Of a stretch of 64,000 nt of DNA, positions 37,266-46,440 are shown one piece after another. The notes under the pieces are model-generated. The model saw only the letters and a list, made by a program, of their open reading frames with translations. It had not been told where the DNA came from and searched no databases. Source of the stretch: Spirochaetaceae bacterium (GTDB lineage: Bacteria; Spirochaetota; Spirochaetia; Treponematales; Rectinemataceae); assembly GCA_025358255.1 (NCBI GenBank), contig JANYKC010000060.1, positions 1 to 64,000 of the forward strand. Direction: 5' to 3'. Both the position numbers and the translations under genes were made by a program. The first letter of the stretch is position 1; each line of letters opens with the position of its first letter.

Positions 37266-38291
37266 TTACCAGCCGACGAAGGCCTTGGACGAGCGGCGCT
37301 TGAGCCAGTCGTTCGTGTTGAAGTACTTGGTGCTTCCCTTGGTGATCAGGTCGAGGCCGTTGTCCACGTAGGGAAGGGAGAGGAGATAGTCGCCCTTCGC
37401 GGCCGCGGCGTTGAGGGGATCGACCATCTGGTTCTTGGTGAGGTAGAGGATCATGAAGGAGAGGTAGCCCTGCATGTAGGCGTTCGGCTGGATGGCGCCG
37501 AGCATCTGGTCCTTCTCGATCATCTCAAGGATGGCAGCGTCGAAGTCGCAGCAGATCACCTTGATCTTCCCGCCGAGCTCGGTCGCGGCCTGGGCCGCGG
37601 CTCGGCCAGAGGGGCCTTCGGGGCTGAAGATGCCGGCGAGGTCGGGGTTCTTCTGGGCTATGGCCATGATGCCGGCATAGGTCTTGTTGGAGTCCTGCTG
37701 GGAGAGGAGCTCGGCGACCACCGTGATGTTCGGGAACTCTTCCTTGATGACCTTGATGAAGGTGTTGACACGGATCTGGTGGTTGGTCTGGGTGTTGCGG
37801 GTTACCATGACCTTGCCCTTGCCGCCGATCGCCTTGGCGAGGGAACGGGCGGCGAAGGCGCCTTCCTTCTCGTTCGAGGAGGTCACGAAGCCGACCTTGG
37901 CCGTGCTGGTGTCGCTGGCGAAGGTGACGACGGGAATCTTCTTGCCCATGGCGGCGTTGACCGGTTCGATGAAGACCGCGTCATCGATGGGGCTCAAGGC
38001 TATGCCGGCCGGGTTCTTGGCCATGATCTGCTCGAAGGCCGTGACCTGTTTGGGACCGTCGTATTCGGTCGTGCCCTGGTAGACGGCCTTCACGCCCATC
38101 TGCTTGGCGGCGTCCTTGAAGCCCTCGAATGCGGCGACCCAGTACTCGACTCCCGACACGAAAGTGCACATGTAATAGGTCTGGTCGGCAGGTCCTGAGA
38201 ACTTCTTGTTCTGGACCTGGGCTGCAAGGGTCCCCGCAGCGAGTAGGCAGAGCACGAGAAGGATCGAAATGATCTTCGTTCGCTTGAGCAC
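37266..38291 (-). CDS. RbsB-like periplasmic sugar-binding protein
   Basis: GTG-start signal peptide; TYYMCTFVSGVEYWVAAFEGFKDAAKQMGVKAVYQGTTEYDGPKQVTAFEQIMAKNPAGIALSP. Confidence 0.92.
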   Translation of the reverse strand: MLKRTKIISILLVLCLLAAGTLAAQVQNKKFSGPADQTYYMCTFVSGVEYWVAAFEGFKDAAKQMGVKAVYQGTTEYDGPKQVTAFEQIMAKNPAGIALSPIDDAVFIEPVNAAMGKKIPVVTFASDTSTAKVGFVTSSNEKEGAFAARSLAKAIGGKGKVMVTRNTQTNHQIRVNTFIKVIKEEFPNITVVAELLSQQDSNKTYAGIMAIAQKNPDLAGIFSPEGPSGRAAAQAATELGGKIKVICCDFDAAILEMIEKDQMLGAIQPNAYMQGYLSFMILYLTKNQMVDPLNAAAAKGDYLLSLPYVDNGLDLITKGSTKYFNTNDWLKRRSSKAFVGW

Positions 38292-38530
38292 AATAGGCCT
38301 CCTGAAGATTACCGGCGCACTATCGGCGTCAGTTCTTGGATGCAGTGTGCAACAGCTATCAGGATCTGTCAATGTTTATTTTACATATAGATATTGATTT
38401 TGATATAACGAATGCTAGATTGACTCTTTGACCAAACGTGGTATCATTTCCCGGGGTTATGGCGAGATCTGGCGACATTTTCGGGAAAAAAGGCGCAGAA
38501 TATGCTGCCAATGGTATATAGCTACTTTTT

Positions 38531-39802
38531 ATGGAGGCGATCATGAACGGAAAAGAACGGATCAGGCTCGCTCTGGCTCACAAGGAAGCCGACCGGGTTC
38601 CGGTGGATTTTGGCGGCTGCGCCCAGACGACGATCCAGGTCGGCGTAATTGCCGCACTTAGGGACCATTTTGGCCTGGAAAAACGAAAGGTCATCGTCGA
38701 AGAACCCTACACCATGATGGGAAGGATGGACGAAGACCTCAAACAGGCCATGGGATGCGATGTCGATGCCCTCAACCTCCTCCACACCTTCTTTGGCAAC
38801 AGCCGGAAGGACTGGAAGGAATTCCGCATGGAGGATGGCCTGGAAGTCCTCGTCCCCGGCGATTTCAATGTCACCCGGGATGAAAGAGGTGACATCCTCA
38901 CCTATCCCGTGGGCGACACCACCTGCCCGCCGAGCGCCAGGATGCCCAAGGGCGGCTATTACTTCGATGCCATACTCCGCCAGCACCCCATCGATGACGA
39001 GAAACTGAGGGCGGAAGACAACCTGGAGGAGTTCGGGGCCTTGAGTGGGCCGGAACTGGATTTCCTGGTCGAAGGCCTCAAGGAGCAGGCTAAAACCGGG
39101 CGTGCCGCCTTCGGCGTCGTCCCCGGAGCCGGCCTCGGCGACATTGCCTGTGTCCCGGCACCATGGATGAAGGACCCCAAGGGCATCCGCGACATCGAGG
39201 AATGGTACGTCTCGACCGCCATCAGGAGGCCCCTCCTCCACGAGATATTCGATCGCCAGACCGATATCGCGATCCTGAACCTGGAAAGAATCAACCAGGC
39301 TGTGGGCAAGGACATGGATATCGCGTGGATCTGCGGAACGGACTTCGGGACCCAGACCTCAACCTTCTGCTCCCTGGCCACCTACAAGGAGCTTTACGAG
39401 CCCTATTATAGGAAGGTCAACGGCTGGATCCACCAGAACACCTCCTGGAAAACCTTCAAGCATTGCTGCGGGGCCGTAGAGACTTTTATGGAAGCCTTCA
39501 TCGAGTCGGGTTTCGACATCATCAATCCCGTCCAGTGGACCGCGAGCGGCATGGACCCCTTGCTCCTGAAAAAGCGTTACGGGGACGCCTTGGTGTTCTG
39601 GGGCGGCGGCGTGGATACCCAAAAAACCCTCCCCTTCGGCAGCCCCGCGGAAGTCCGGGCGGAAGTCTTGCGGATCTGCGAAATTTTCGCCCCAGGCGGT
39701 GGCTTTGTATTCAATACGGTCCACAACATCCAGGCAAATACGCCTGTGGCCAACATCGTCGCCATGCTGGAAGCCCTGGATGAATTCAATGGCCGAACCT
39801 GA
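38531..39802 (+). CDS. Uroporphyrinogen decarboxylase-like (URO-D/MtaA-like) protein
   Basis: NGKERIRLALAHKEADRVPVDFGG N-terminus and KHCCGAVETFMEAFIESGFDIINPVQW core. Confidence 0.85.
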   Translation: MEAIMNGKERIRLALAHKEADRVPVDFGGCAQTTIQVGVIAALRDHFGLEKRKVIVEEPYTMMGRMDEDLKQAMGCDVDALNLLHTFFGNSRKDWKEFRMEDGLEVLVPGDFNVTRDERGDILTYPVGDTTCPPSARMPKGGYYFDAILRQHPIDDEKLRAEDNLEEFGALSGPELDFLVEGLKEQAKTGRAAFGVVPGAGLGDIACVPAPWMKDPKGIRDIEEWYVSTAIRRPLLHEIFDRQTDIAILNLERINQAVGKDMDIAWICGTDFGTQTSTFCSLATYKELYEPYYRKVNGWIHQNTSWKTFKHCCGAVETFMEAFIESGFDIINPVQWTASGMDPLLLKKRYGDALVFWGGGVDTQKTLPFGSPAEVRAEVLRICEIFAPGGGFVFNTVHNIQANTPVANIVAMLEALDEFNGRT

Positions 39803-40736
39803 GAACCACTCTCCTCTTGACCTCAGCGAAGACGATGGAGTAGCCTTATTTCCATACTCCATAAAGAACCAACCTGAGGAGCCCAACCTGGCAAAGAATG
39901 ACACATCCAAGAAGGAACAGCGGGAATACTCGGCTCCGGCCGTGGATAGGACCCTGGACATCTTCGAATTCATGGCCAGGAACCCCCGCCCCTACGGGGC
40001 CACCGAGCTGTCCCGGGCGCTCAATGTGCCGCTGAACTCCATCTTTCGCATCCTCAAGCGCCTCACGGAGCGGGAGTACACGGTCCAGGATCCCGCATCC
40101 GGCGGATACCAGCTCTCCACGCGGGTCTTCACCCTCGGGATGAGCCTATATACCCGCTATGAGCTGCGGCAACGCGCCCGCCCCCACCTTGAATGGCTTT
40201 GCCGAGAGACGGAGGAGACCTGCCAGATCCAAGTGGCAAGGGGCGAAAAGCTCCTTGTCCTGGACACGATCAGCCCCGAAGTGGAGTTCTATCTCCGGGT
40301 CGTGCCCGGAAGCCTTGTCTACTATCATCCGAGCGCCTTCGGCAAGGCCATCCTCGCTTTTGAGGATGAGGATCGGGTCAAGGAAATGCTGCCGCCCCGC
40401 CTCCCCGTGCTCACCCCGAAAACCATCCAGCTCAGGGCCGAGTTCATCGAGAGCCTTGCGGCGACTCGGGCTACCGGCCTTGCCTATGACGACGAGGAAT
40501 ACACGACCGGCATCCTCTGCATTGGAGCACCGGTCTTTGACGTGACCGGCAAGGTGGTCGCCGGGATCGGCATAACCGGCCTCATCGGCACCTACGGCAA
40601 TGGAAAGAAGCCTATTTTCGAGCGGCTCGTCCTGGAATGCGCAATGCGGCTTTCCAAGGACATCGGGTATCCAGGGGACTTCTTCAACGACAAGCTCAGC
40701 TCGACCATGGAAAGCCTCCCCAGAAAGCCTTCCTGA
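39789..40736 (+). CDS. IclR family transcriptional regulator
   Basis: SAPAVDRTLDIFEFMARNPRPYGATELSRALNVPLNSIFRILKRLTEREY...YHPSAFGKAILAF. Confidence 0.93.
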   Translation: MAEPENHSPLDLSEDDGVALFPYSIKNQPEEPNLAKNDTSKKEQREYSAPAVDRTLDIFEFMARNPRPYGATELSRALNVPLNSIFRILKRLTEREYTVQDPASGGYQLSTRVFTLGMSLYTRYELRQRARPHLEWLCRETEETCQIQVARGEKLLVLDTISPEVEFYLRVVPGSLVYYHPSAFGKAILAFEDEDRVKEMLPPRLPVLTPKTIQLRAEFIESLAATRATGLAYDDEEYTTGILCIGAPVFDVTGKVVAGIGITGLIGTYGNGKKPIFERLVLECAMRLSKDIGYPGDFFNDKLSSTMESLPRKPS

Positions 40737-40761
40737 ACGAGGACCACCTCGGAAATTCAAA

Positions 40762-40785
40762 CCCCTCCTCACGGAGGGTTTTTTA
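40762..40785 (+). terminator. Intrinsic terminator after the iclR-type gene
   Basis: CCCTCC-tcac-GGAGGG followed by TTTTTT. Confidence 0.75.
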
Positions 40786-40798
40786 TTTATAAAATAAG

Positions 40799-40816
40799 TG
40801 TTCCACCTATAGAACA
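40799..40816. promoter_or_regulatory. Candidate IclR-type operator TGTTC-N8-GAACA
   Basis: Inverted repeat in the gap between the iclR-type and Fe-ADH genes. Confidence 0.35.
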
Positions 40817-40977
40817 ATATGATTGACATTCTACATATCACATGTTAATACTACCTGTAAAATAGCTGCTGATACAGTTTGCATGGAGCAGTGAGCGACC
40901 TCGATGACGCGGCGTCGCCGTTTTCCTCGAGGGAGAAAGCGACCCGACATGGGTCCATGACTACAGGAGGGCGCATA

Positions 40978-42144
40978 ATGATCAGGGACTTCAGCTTCTT
41001 TATTCCCGTAAAACTCGTTTTCGGCGAAGGCAAGCTTGCGGCCGCCGGCGAAGAGGTCAGGGTCCTGGGGAAAAAGGCCCTCATCGTCACGACCGGCGAC
41101 CTTTTCAAGAAAACCGGCCTTGTGGACCGCCTCGTCGCCAACCTCACCGCGAGCGGCGTCCAATCCGCCTATTTCTCCGACCTCTCCCCCAATCCCCTCC
41201 ACACCGAGATCGACGCCGCCGCGGCCTTCGGCAAGAAGAACGGCTGCGACGTCATGATAGGCCTCGGCGGCGGCAGCGCGATCGACGCGGCCAAAGGCGC
41301 GGCCATCGCTATCGGCCATGACCGGCCCATCTGGGATTTCTGCATGGGACCTGACCAGGCTGCCATCACCGCCAAGACCCTCCCCGTCGTCGCGATAACC
41401 ACGACCGCAGGCACCGGGAGCGAAGGGACCCAATGGGCAGTGATCACCAACAAGGCGACCCTGGAAAAACCCGGCATCGGTTCGGACTATACCTTCGCCC
41501 GGGTAGCCATCGTCGATCCCGAGCTCATGGCCTCCATGCCGCAGAAGATCACGGCCTCCACGGGCTTTGACGCCCTGGCCCATTCCATTGAAGCCTACAC
41601 ATCAACCCTCGCCACGCCCATCACCGACATGTACTGCGAAAAGGCCATCCGCCTCATCGGCAAATACCTGCGCAGGGCGGTCAAGGACGGCAACGACAAG
41701 GAAGCTCGCAACGGCATGGCCCTGGCGAACACCTTGGGCGGCTTCTCCATCGCGGTGGCCATCGTCACCGTCTGCCACGGCCTGGCCCATTCGGTGGGAG
41801 GCGTAGCGAACACGACCCACGGCGAGAGCCTGGCGGCCATGACGCCCCAGACGATGCGTTTCTCCATGCGGGGAAACCCCGACAAGTTCAAGAACATCGG
41901 GATGTTCCTCCGGGACGAAGTCGTCAATGTCGGACAGGATCGCCTCGAGGATTCCGTGCGCGAAGTCGAGCGACTCATCGCGGACGTCGGGCTAGCCAAC
42001 GGCCTTGCCAAGCAGGGCGTCAAGGTGACCGACATCGAGAGGATAGCCGAGGGTGTCATACGCTACATGGGTGGATCGATCACCATAGACCCGATGAACC
42101 CGGGACGTGACGACCTCATCGGGATCCTCAAAAAATCCATGTGA
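40978..42144 (+). CDS. Iron-containing alcohol dehydrogenase
   Basis: GLGGGSAIDAAKGAAI...TTTAGTGSEGTQWAVI...GFDALAHSIEAYTS...CHGLAHSVGG. Confidence 0.93.
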   Translation: MIRDFSFFIPVKLVFGEGKLAAAGEEVRVLGKKALIVTTGDLFKKTGLVDRLVANLTASGVQSAYFSDLSPNPLHTEIDAAAAFGKKNGCDVMIGLGGGSAIDAAKGAAIAIGHDRPIWDFCMGPDQAAITAKTLPVVAITTTAGTGSEGTQWAVITNKATLEKPGIGSDYTFARVAIVDPELMASMPQKITASTGFDALAHSIEAYTSTLATPITDMYCEKAIRLIGKYLRRAVKDGNDKEARNGMALANTLGGFSIAVAIVTVCHGLAHSVGGVANTTHGESLAAMTPQTMRFSMRGNPDKFKNIGMFLRDEVVNVGQDRLEDSVREVERLIADVGLANGLAKQGVKVTDIERIAEGVIRYMGGSITIDPMNPGRDDLIGILKKSM

Positions 42145-42149
42145 CGGCC

Positions 42150-43034
42150 ATGAACGACGCCTGGGCATTCGAGCATGTGCTTTCGGCGGGGAACCAGATC
42201 GGCGAGGCGCCGATCTGGGTTCCCGAGGAAGCCCGGCTGTATTGGGTGGATACCGAGGCTTCCGCGGCCTACTCCTTCCGGCCCCGCGACCGGGAATCCA
42301 GGAGCTGGCCGTTGTCGATGCCGGCGACCGCCATGTTGCGGCGTCGAGGCGGAGGCTGGGTCCTGGTCACCAAGAAGGGCCTTGCCTTCTGGGACCAGGT
42401 TTCCGGCGCCTGCGAATTCATCGTCGATCCCGTGGCGGAGAATCCCGACCTCTGTTTCAACGATGGCGCCGTGGACCGCCGTGGCGCGATCGTCGCGGGC
42501 ACCATGAACTTCAGGGAACACAGGAGGCCCGACGGCCAGGTCTTCCGCCTGGGGACTGGGCTCGGCCTTTCCTGCCTGGCGGGCGGACTCTCGGTGGCCA
42601 ATGGCATCGGTTTCAGCCTGGACGGCAGGACCATCTACGTCTCCGAGCAATTCGCGGGCCGGATCCTCGCCTGGGACTATGACCAGGAGGATGGCAGCCT
42701 CGGGAACAAGCGAGTCTTCGCGACGGTCCCCGACGACGAAGGCCTGCCTGACGGCATCATCGTCGACGCCGAGGGCTTTGTCTGGAACGGCCGCTGGGGC
42801 GGAGGCCGCATCGTCCGCTATGCGCCTGACGGCAGCGTCGACCAGGGCTGGCGCCTTCCGGTCGATACGGGGACCTCCATGGCTTTCGGCGGCGAGGACC
42901 TGGGCGACCTCTATGTCACCACCGCGTGGTACGGCCTGGACGAGGCGGGCAGGAAGTCCAGACCCCAATCCGGCGACCTTTTCAGGTTGAGGCCGGGCGT
43001 CAAGGGAACCGTGGAACCCAGGTTCGCGGGCTAA
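42150..43034 (+). CDS. SMP-30/gluconolactonase family protein
   Basis: IGEAPIWVPEEARLYWVDTEA...PDGIIVDAEGFVWNGRWGGGRIVRYAPDG. Confidence 0.9.
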   Translation: MNDAWAFEHVLSAGNQIGEAPIWVPEEARLYWVDTEASAAYSFRPRDRESRSWPLSMPATAMLRRRGGGWVLVTKKGLAFWDQVSGACEFIVDPVAENPDLCFNDGAVDRRGAIVAGTMNFREHRRPDGQVFRLGTGLGLSCLAGGLSVANGIGFSLDGRTIYVSEQFAGRILAWDYDQEDGSLGNKRVFATVPDDEGLPDGIIVDAEGFVWNGRWGGGRIVRYAPDGSVDQGWRLPVDTGTSMAFGGEDLGDLYVTTAWYGLDEAGRKSRPQSGDLFRLRPGVKGTVEPRFAG

Positions 43035-43051
43035 AGAGGCAGGAGCAAAGC

Positions 43052-43831
43052 ATGAAGGGAAAAAGCGACCTGACTTTCGACTTCAGCGGCAGGACCGCCA
43101 TTGTCACCGGGGCCACGAAGGGCATCGGGAGGGACATAGCCCTCGCCCTTGCCGCGGCAGGCGCGACCGTAGCCGCCACGGGGAGGAACGCGGAGGAACT
43201 GGCCTCCCTCGCGCGGGAGATACAGGCCTCGGGCGGAGCGTGCATCGTGTACCCGGCTGACCTGGCGAAGGCCGGGGACGCCGTGGCGATGGCCGAGCAC
43301 TTTTGCGCCGCCCTGGGCAGGGTGGACATACTGGTCAACAACGCAGGCATCAGTTTCCCTGAACTCCTCGTCGACCTCGACATCGACCATTGGGACACGA
43401 CCCTGAACGTAAACCTCCGCGCGCCGGCCCTCGTCACCAAGGTGGTCGCCCGGGGCATGATCTCGGCAATGAAAGGCATAATTATCAATATTTCAAGCAA
43501 CGCCTGCATGGCAGGCATCGACGCCCACGCCGCCTATTGCGCGAGCAAGTTCGGCCTCGATGGCCTGACCAAGGTCATGGCCTGCGAGCTTGGGCCGCAC
43601 GGCATCCGGGTGAACGCGGTCGCGCCCACCGTCGTGCTGACGCCGATGGGCACCCAGGTCTGGGGCGACCCGGCCAAGGCCGCCCCCGTCAAGGCGCGCA
43701 TCCCCCTCGGGCGCTTCGCCTTGCCCTCCGAGATCACGGGCGCCGTGCTTTTCCTGGCTTCCGACGCCGCATCGATGATACACGGCGAAACACTGCTCAT
43801 AGATGGGGGAGTCAATGCCAAGCTCTACTGA
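43052..43831 (+). CDS. SDR family oxidoreductase
   Basis: TAIVTGATKGIGRDIALALA...ILVNNAGIS...YCASKFGLDGLTK. Confidence 0.93.
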   Translation: MKGKSDLTFDFSGRTAIVTGATKGIGRDIALALAAAGATVAATGRNAEELASLAREIQASGGACIVYPADLAKAGDAVAMAEHFCAALGRVDILVNNAGISFPELLVDLDIDHWDTTLNVNLRAPALVTKVVARGMISAMKGIIINISSNACMAGIDAHAAYCASKFGLDGLTKVMACELGPHGIRVNAVAPTVVLTPMGTQVWGDPAKAAPVKARIPLGRFALPSEITGAVLFLASDAASMIHGETLLIDGGVNAKLY

Positions 43832-44561
43832 AAAAAAGACCGCCCTGGTCACCGGCGCCGCCGGGACCCTGGGCCTGACCGTCACCAAGGCCCTCCTTGG
43901 CAAAGGCCACCGCGTGGTGATGGCCGACATCGACCAGGCAAGGCTGGACGAGCTGGCTGCGGGCCTCGGACCCGACGCCTTCCCCATCGCCTTCAACCTG
44001 GGCGACGCGGCAGACGTGGCGCGGGCCTGGAAGACCATCGAGGATAAGTTCGGCGGAGTCGACATACTCGTGAACAACGCCGGCATCCTCACGAACAACA
44101 AGGTCGAGTCGACGAGCCCGGAGGAATGGCAGCGGGTGATGAACATCAACGTCAACGGCGTGTTCTACCTGACCCAGCTGGCCGTTCCGGGGATGAAACG
44201 CAAGAGATGGGGGAGAATCGTCAACACGTCATCGCTGGCGGCCAAGTCCGGCGGCATCACGGCGGGGACCGCCTATTCCACATCCAAGGGCGCCATCATC
44301 TCCTTCACCTTCTCCCTCGCCGCGGAGCTGGCCGCCTTCGGGATCACCGCCAACGGGATAGCGCCCGCATATGTCCGGACACCCATGGTGACCGCCCAGC
44401 TCAATGACCAGCAACGCGCCGACGTGATCGCCAAGATCCCCGTGGGGCGCTTTTGCGAACCGGAGGAATTCGCCCATGTCGTGCTTTTCCTCGTGGATGA
44501 GCTTGCGGGATTCATCACCGGAGAGATAATCGACCAGAATGGCGGCCTGCATTTCGACTGA
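43815..44561 (+). CDS. SDR family oxidoreductase
   Basis: ALVTGAAGTLGLTVTKALLGKGHRV...ILVNNAGIL...YSTSKGAIISFTFSLAAEL. Confidence 0.93.
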   Translation: MPSSTEKKTALVTGAAGTLGLTVTKALLGKGHRVVMADIDQARLDELAAGLGPDAFPIAFNLGDAADVARAWKTIEDKFGGVDILVNNAGILTNNKVESTSPEEWQRVMNINVNGVFYLTQLAVPGMKRKRWGRIVNTSSLAAKSGGITAGTAYSTSKGAIISFTFSLAAELAAFGITANGIAPAYVRTPMVTAQLNDQQRADVIAKIPVGRFCEPEEFAHVVLFLVDELAGFITGEIIDQNGGLHFD

Positions 44562-44581
44562 TGACGGGGAGAATGAGACAC

Positions 44582-45478
44582 ATGAAAGCGGAAAGAATAG
44601 CCGAGCTTGAGAGGATCGCGAAGGAAATCCGGAAACTGACCATCGACGAGATCGGCTACCTCGGAGTGGGCCACATCGGGGGCGCCATGTCAGTCGTGGA
44701 AGTCCTGACCCTCCTCTACCACGAGACCATGCGCGTGGATCCAGGCTATCCCCGGGATCCAGACAGGGACTGGCTTGTCCTCTCCAAGGGACACGCGGGA
44801 CCGACCCTCTATGCCACCCTGGCACTCAAGGGCTTCTTTCCCAAGGACTGGCTCCACAGCCTCAACAAGGGCGGAACCAAGCTCCCGAGCCATTGTGACC
44901 GCAACCTGACCCCGGGCATCGACATGACCACGGGTTCCCTCGGCCAGGGCTTCTCCGCGGCCATGGGCATAGCCTTGGGCCTGTCGATGGAAGGCCGGAA
45001 ATCCACGGTCTACGCCATCATCGGGGACGGCGAATCGGATGAGGGACAGGTCTGGGAGGCGGCGATGTTCGCCGCGCACCGCAAGCTCTCCAACCTCATC
45101 GCCTTCACCGACTTCAACAAGCAGCAGCTGGACGGCACCACCAAGGACATCCTCGACCTTGAATCGCTGGACGACAAATGGCGCGCCTTTGGCTGGTTCA
45201 CCCAGCGCGTCGACGGCCACGACATGGCCGCCCTGGACAAGGCCATCCAGGCAGCCAAGGCCCAGGCGGGGCGCCCTTCGATGATCGTCATGGACACCAT
45301 CAAGGGAAAGGGCTGCAACTTCGCGGAAGCCCTCCTGTCCAACCACAACATGAGCTTCGGCATGGACGAGGCAAGGGCGGCCATCGCCGCCCTCGGCGGC
45401 GCCGCCCTCGGCGGCGATGCCCTCGGCGGCGATGCCCTCGGCGGCGATGCCCTCGGCGGCGATGCCCTCGGCGATTGA
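44582..45478 (+). CDS. Transketolase, N-terminal (ThDP-binding) subunit
   Basis: GYLGVGHIGGAMSVVEVLTLLYHETM...SKGHAGPTLYATLALKG...GSLGQGFSAAMGIAL...GDGESDEGQVWEAAMFA. Confidence 0.93.
   Translation: MKAERIAELERIAKEIRKLTIDEIGYLGVGHIGGAMSVVEVLTLLYHETMRVDPGYPRDPDRDWLVLSKGHAGPTLYATLALKGFFPKDWLHSLNKGGTKLPSHCDRNLTPGIDMTTGSLGQGFSAAMGIALGLSMEGRKSTVYAIIGDGESDEGQVWEAAMFAAHRKLSNLIAFTDFNKQQLDGTTKDILDLESLDDKWRAFGWFTQRVDGHDMAALDKAIQAAKAQAGRPSMIVMDTIKGKGCNFAEALLSNHNMSFGMDEARAAIAALGGAALGGDALGGDALGGDALGGDALGD
45389..45475 (+). repeat. 15-bp tandem repeat (GCCCTCGGCGGCGAT), ~6 units, encodes ALGGD at the extreme C-terminus
   Basis: AALGGAALGGDALGGDALGGDALGGDALGD*. Confidence 0.95.
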
Positions 45479-45491
45479 AGGAAGGGAAAAC

Positions 45492-46433
45492 ATGGAAAGC
45501 AAGGAAATGCGAGCCGCGTACGCGGATACCCTCATCGAGCTGGCCACCACCAACCGCGACATCGTCGTCCTCGAGGCCGACCTGATGCGCGCCACCGGAA
45601 CGGGATCCTTCCAGAAGCTCTTCCCGGACCGCCTCGTCAATGTCGGCGTCGCCGAGGCCAACATGGTCGGCGTTGCCTCCGGATTGTCGGCCACGGGCAA
45701 GATACCCTTCGCCTCGACCTTCGCCTGCTTCGCGTCCCGCCGCGTCTTCGACCAGTTCTTCCTATCGGCGAATTACGCGCGCCTCAACGTGAAGCTTGTG
45801 GGCACGGATCCCGGCGTCACGGCCGCCTACAACGGCGGCACCCACATGCCCTTCGAGGACCTTGGACTCATGCGCACGATCCCGGGCCTCACCATCGTGG
45901 AGCCCTCCGACCCCGCCTCATGCGCGGCCTTTGTCCGCCTCGCCGCGGCGATGTACGGCTGCGTCTACCTTCGCCTGCCCAGGAAGGCCGCGGCCTTCCT
46001 CTACCCCGCCGGCGAGAAGTTCGAGTTCGGCCGCGCCAAGCGCCTCAAGGAGGGGAAGGACCTTGTGTTCGCCGCCCTCGGCTCCCTCATGGTCGGGGAA
46101 TGCCTCAAGGCGGCGCAGGTCCTCGCCGGCGAGGGCGTGGAGGCAGGTGTGGTCGATGTCCTGTGCCTCAAGCCCCTGGACGAAGTGACGATACTCACCG
46201 CGGCCAAGGCCACCGGCAGGATCATCAGCGCCGAGAACCACCAGGTGATGGGCGGACTCGGCAGCGCCATCGCGGAACTCCTCGCGGAGCATCGCTTCGG
46301 TGGCGGCTTCAAGCGCATCGGCATACGGGACGAGTTCGGCGAGGTCGGCACCCAGGACTACCTCGTGAAGCGATTCGGCCTCGGCGCCCCGGACCTCGCC
46401 GATGCGGCAAGGAAGCTCATGAAGGAAAGCTGA
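45492..46433 (+). CDS. Transketolase, C-terminal subunit
   Basis: MRAAYADTLIELATTNRDIVVLEADLM...FPDRLVNVGVAEANMVGVASGLSATGKIPFASTFACFASRR. Confidence 0.93.
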   Translation: MESKEMRAAYADTLIELATTNRDIVVLEADLMRATGTGSFQKLFPDRLVNVGVAEANMVGVASGLSATGKIPFASTFACFASRRVFDQFFLSANYARLNVKLVGTDPGVTAAYNGGTHMPFEDLGLMRTIPGLTIVEPSDPASCAAFVRLAAAMYGCVYLRLPRKAAAFLYPAGEKFEFGRAKRLKEGKDLVFAALGSLMVGECLKAAQVLAGEGVEAGVVDVLCLKPLDEVTILTAAKATGRIISAENHQVMGGLGSAIAELLAEHRFGGGFKRIGIRDEFGEVGTQDYLVKRFGLGAPDLADAARKLMKES

Positions 46434-46440
46434 GCCCGGC

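Noticed and set aside
44582-46433. Sulfoquinovose sulfo-transketolase pathway
   Set aside because: A split transketolase is present, but no sulfoquinovosidase, dedicated isomerase or sulfonate exporter genes are recognisable in the locus.
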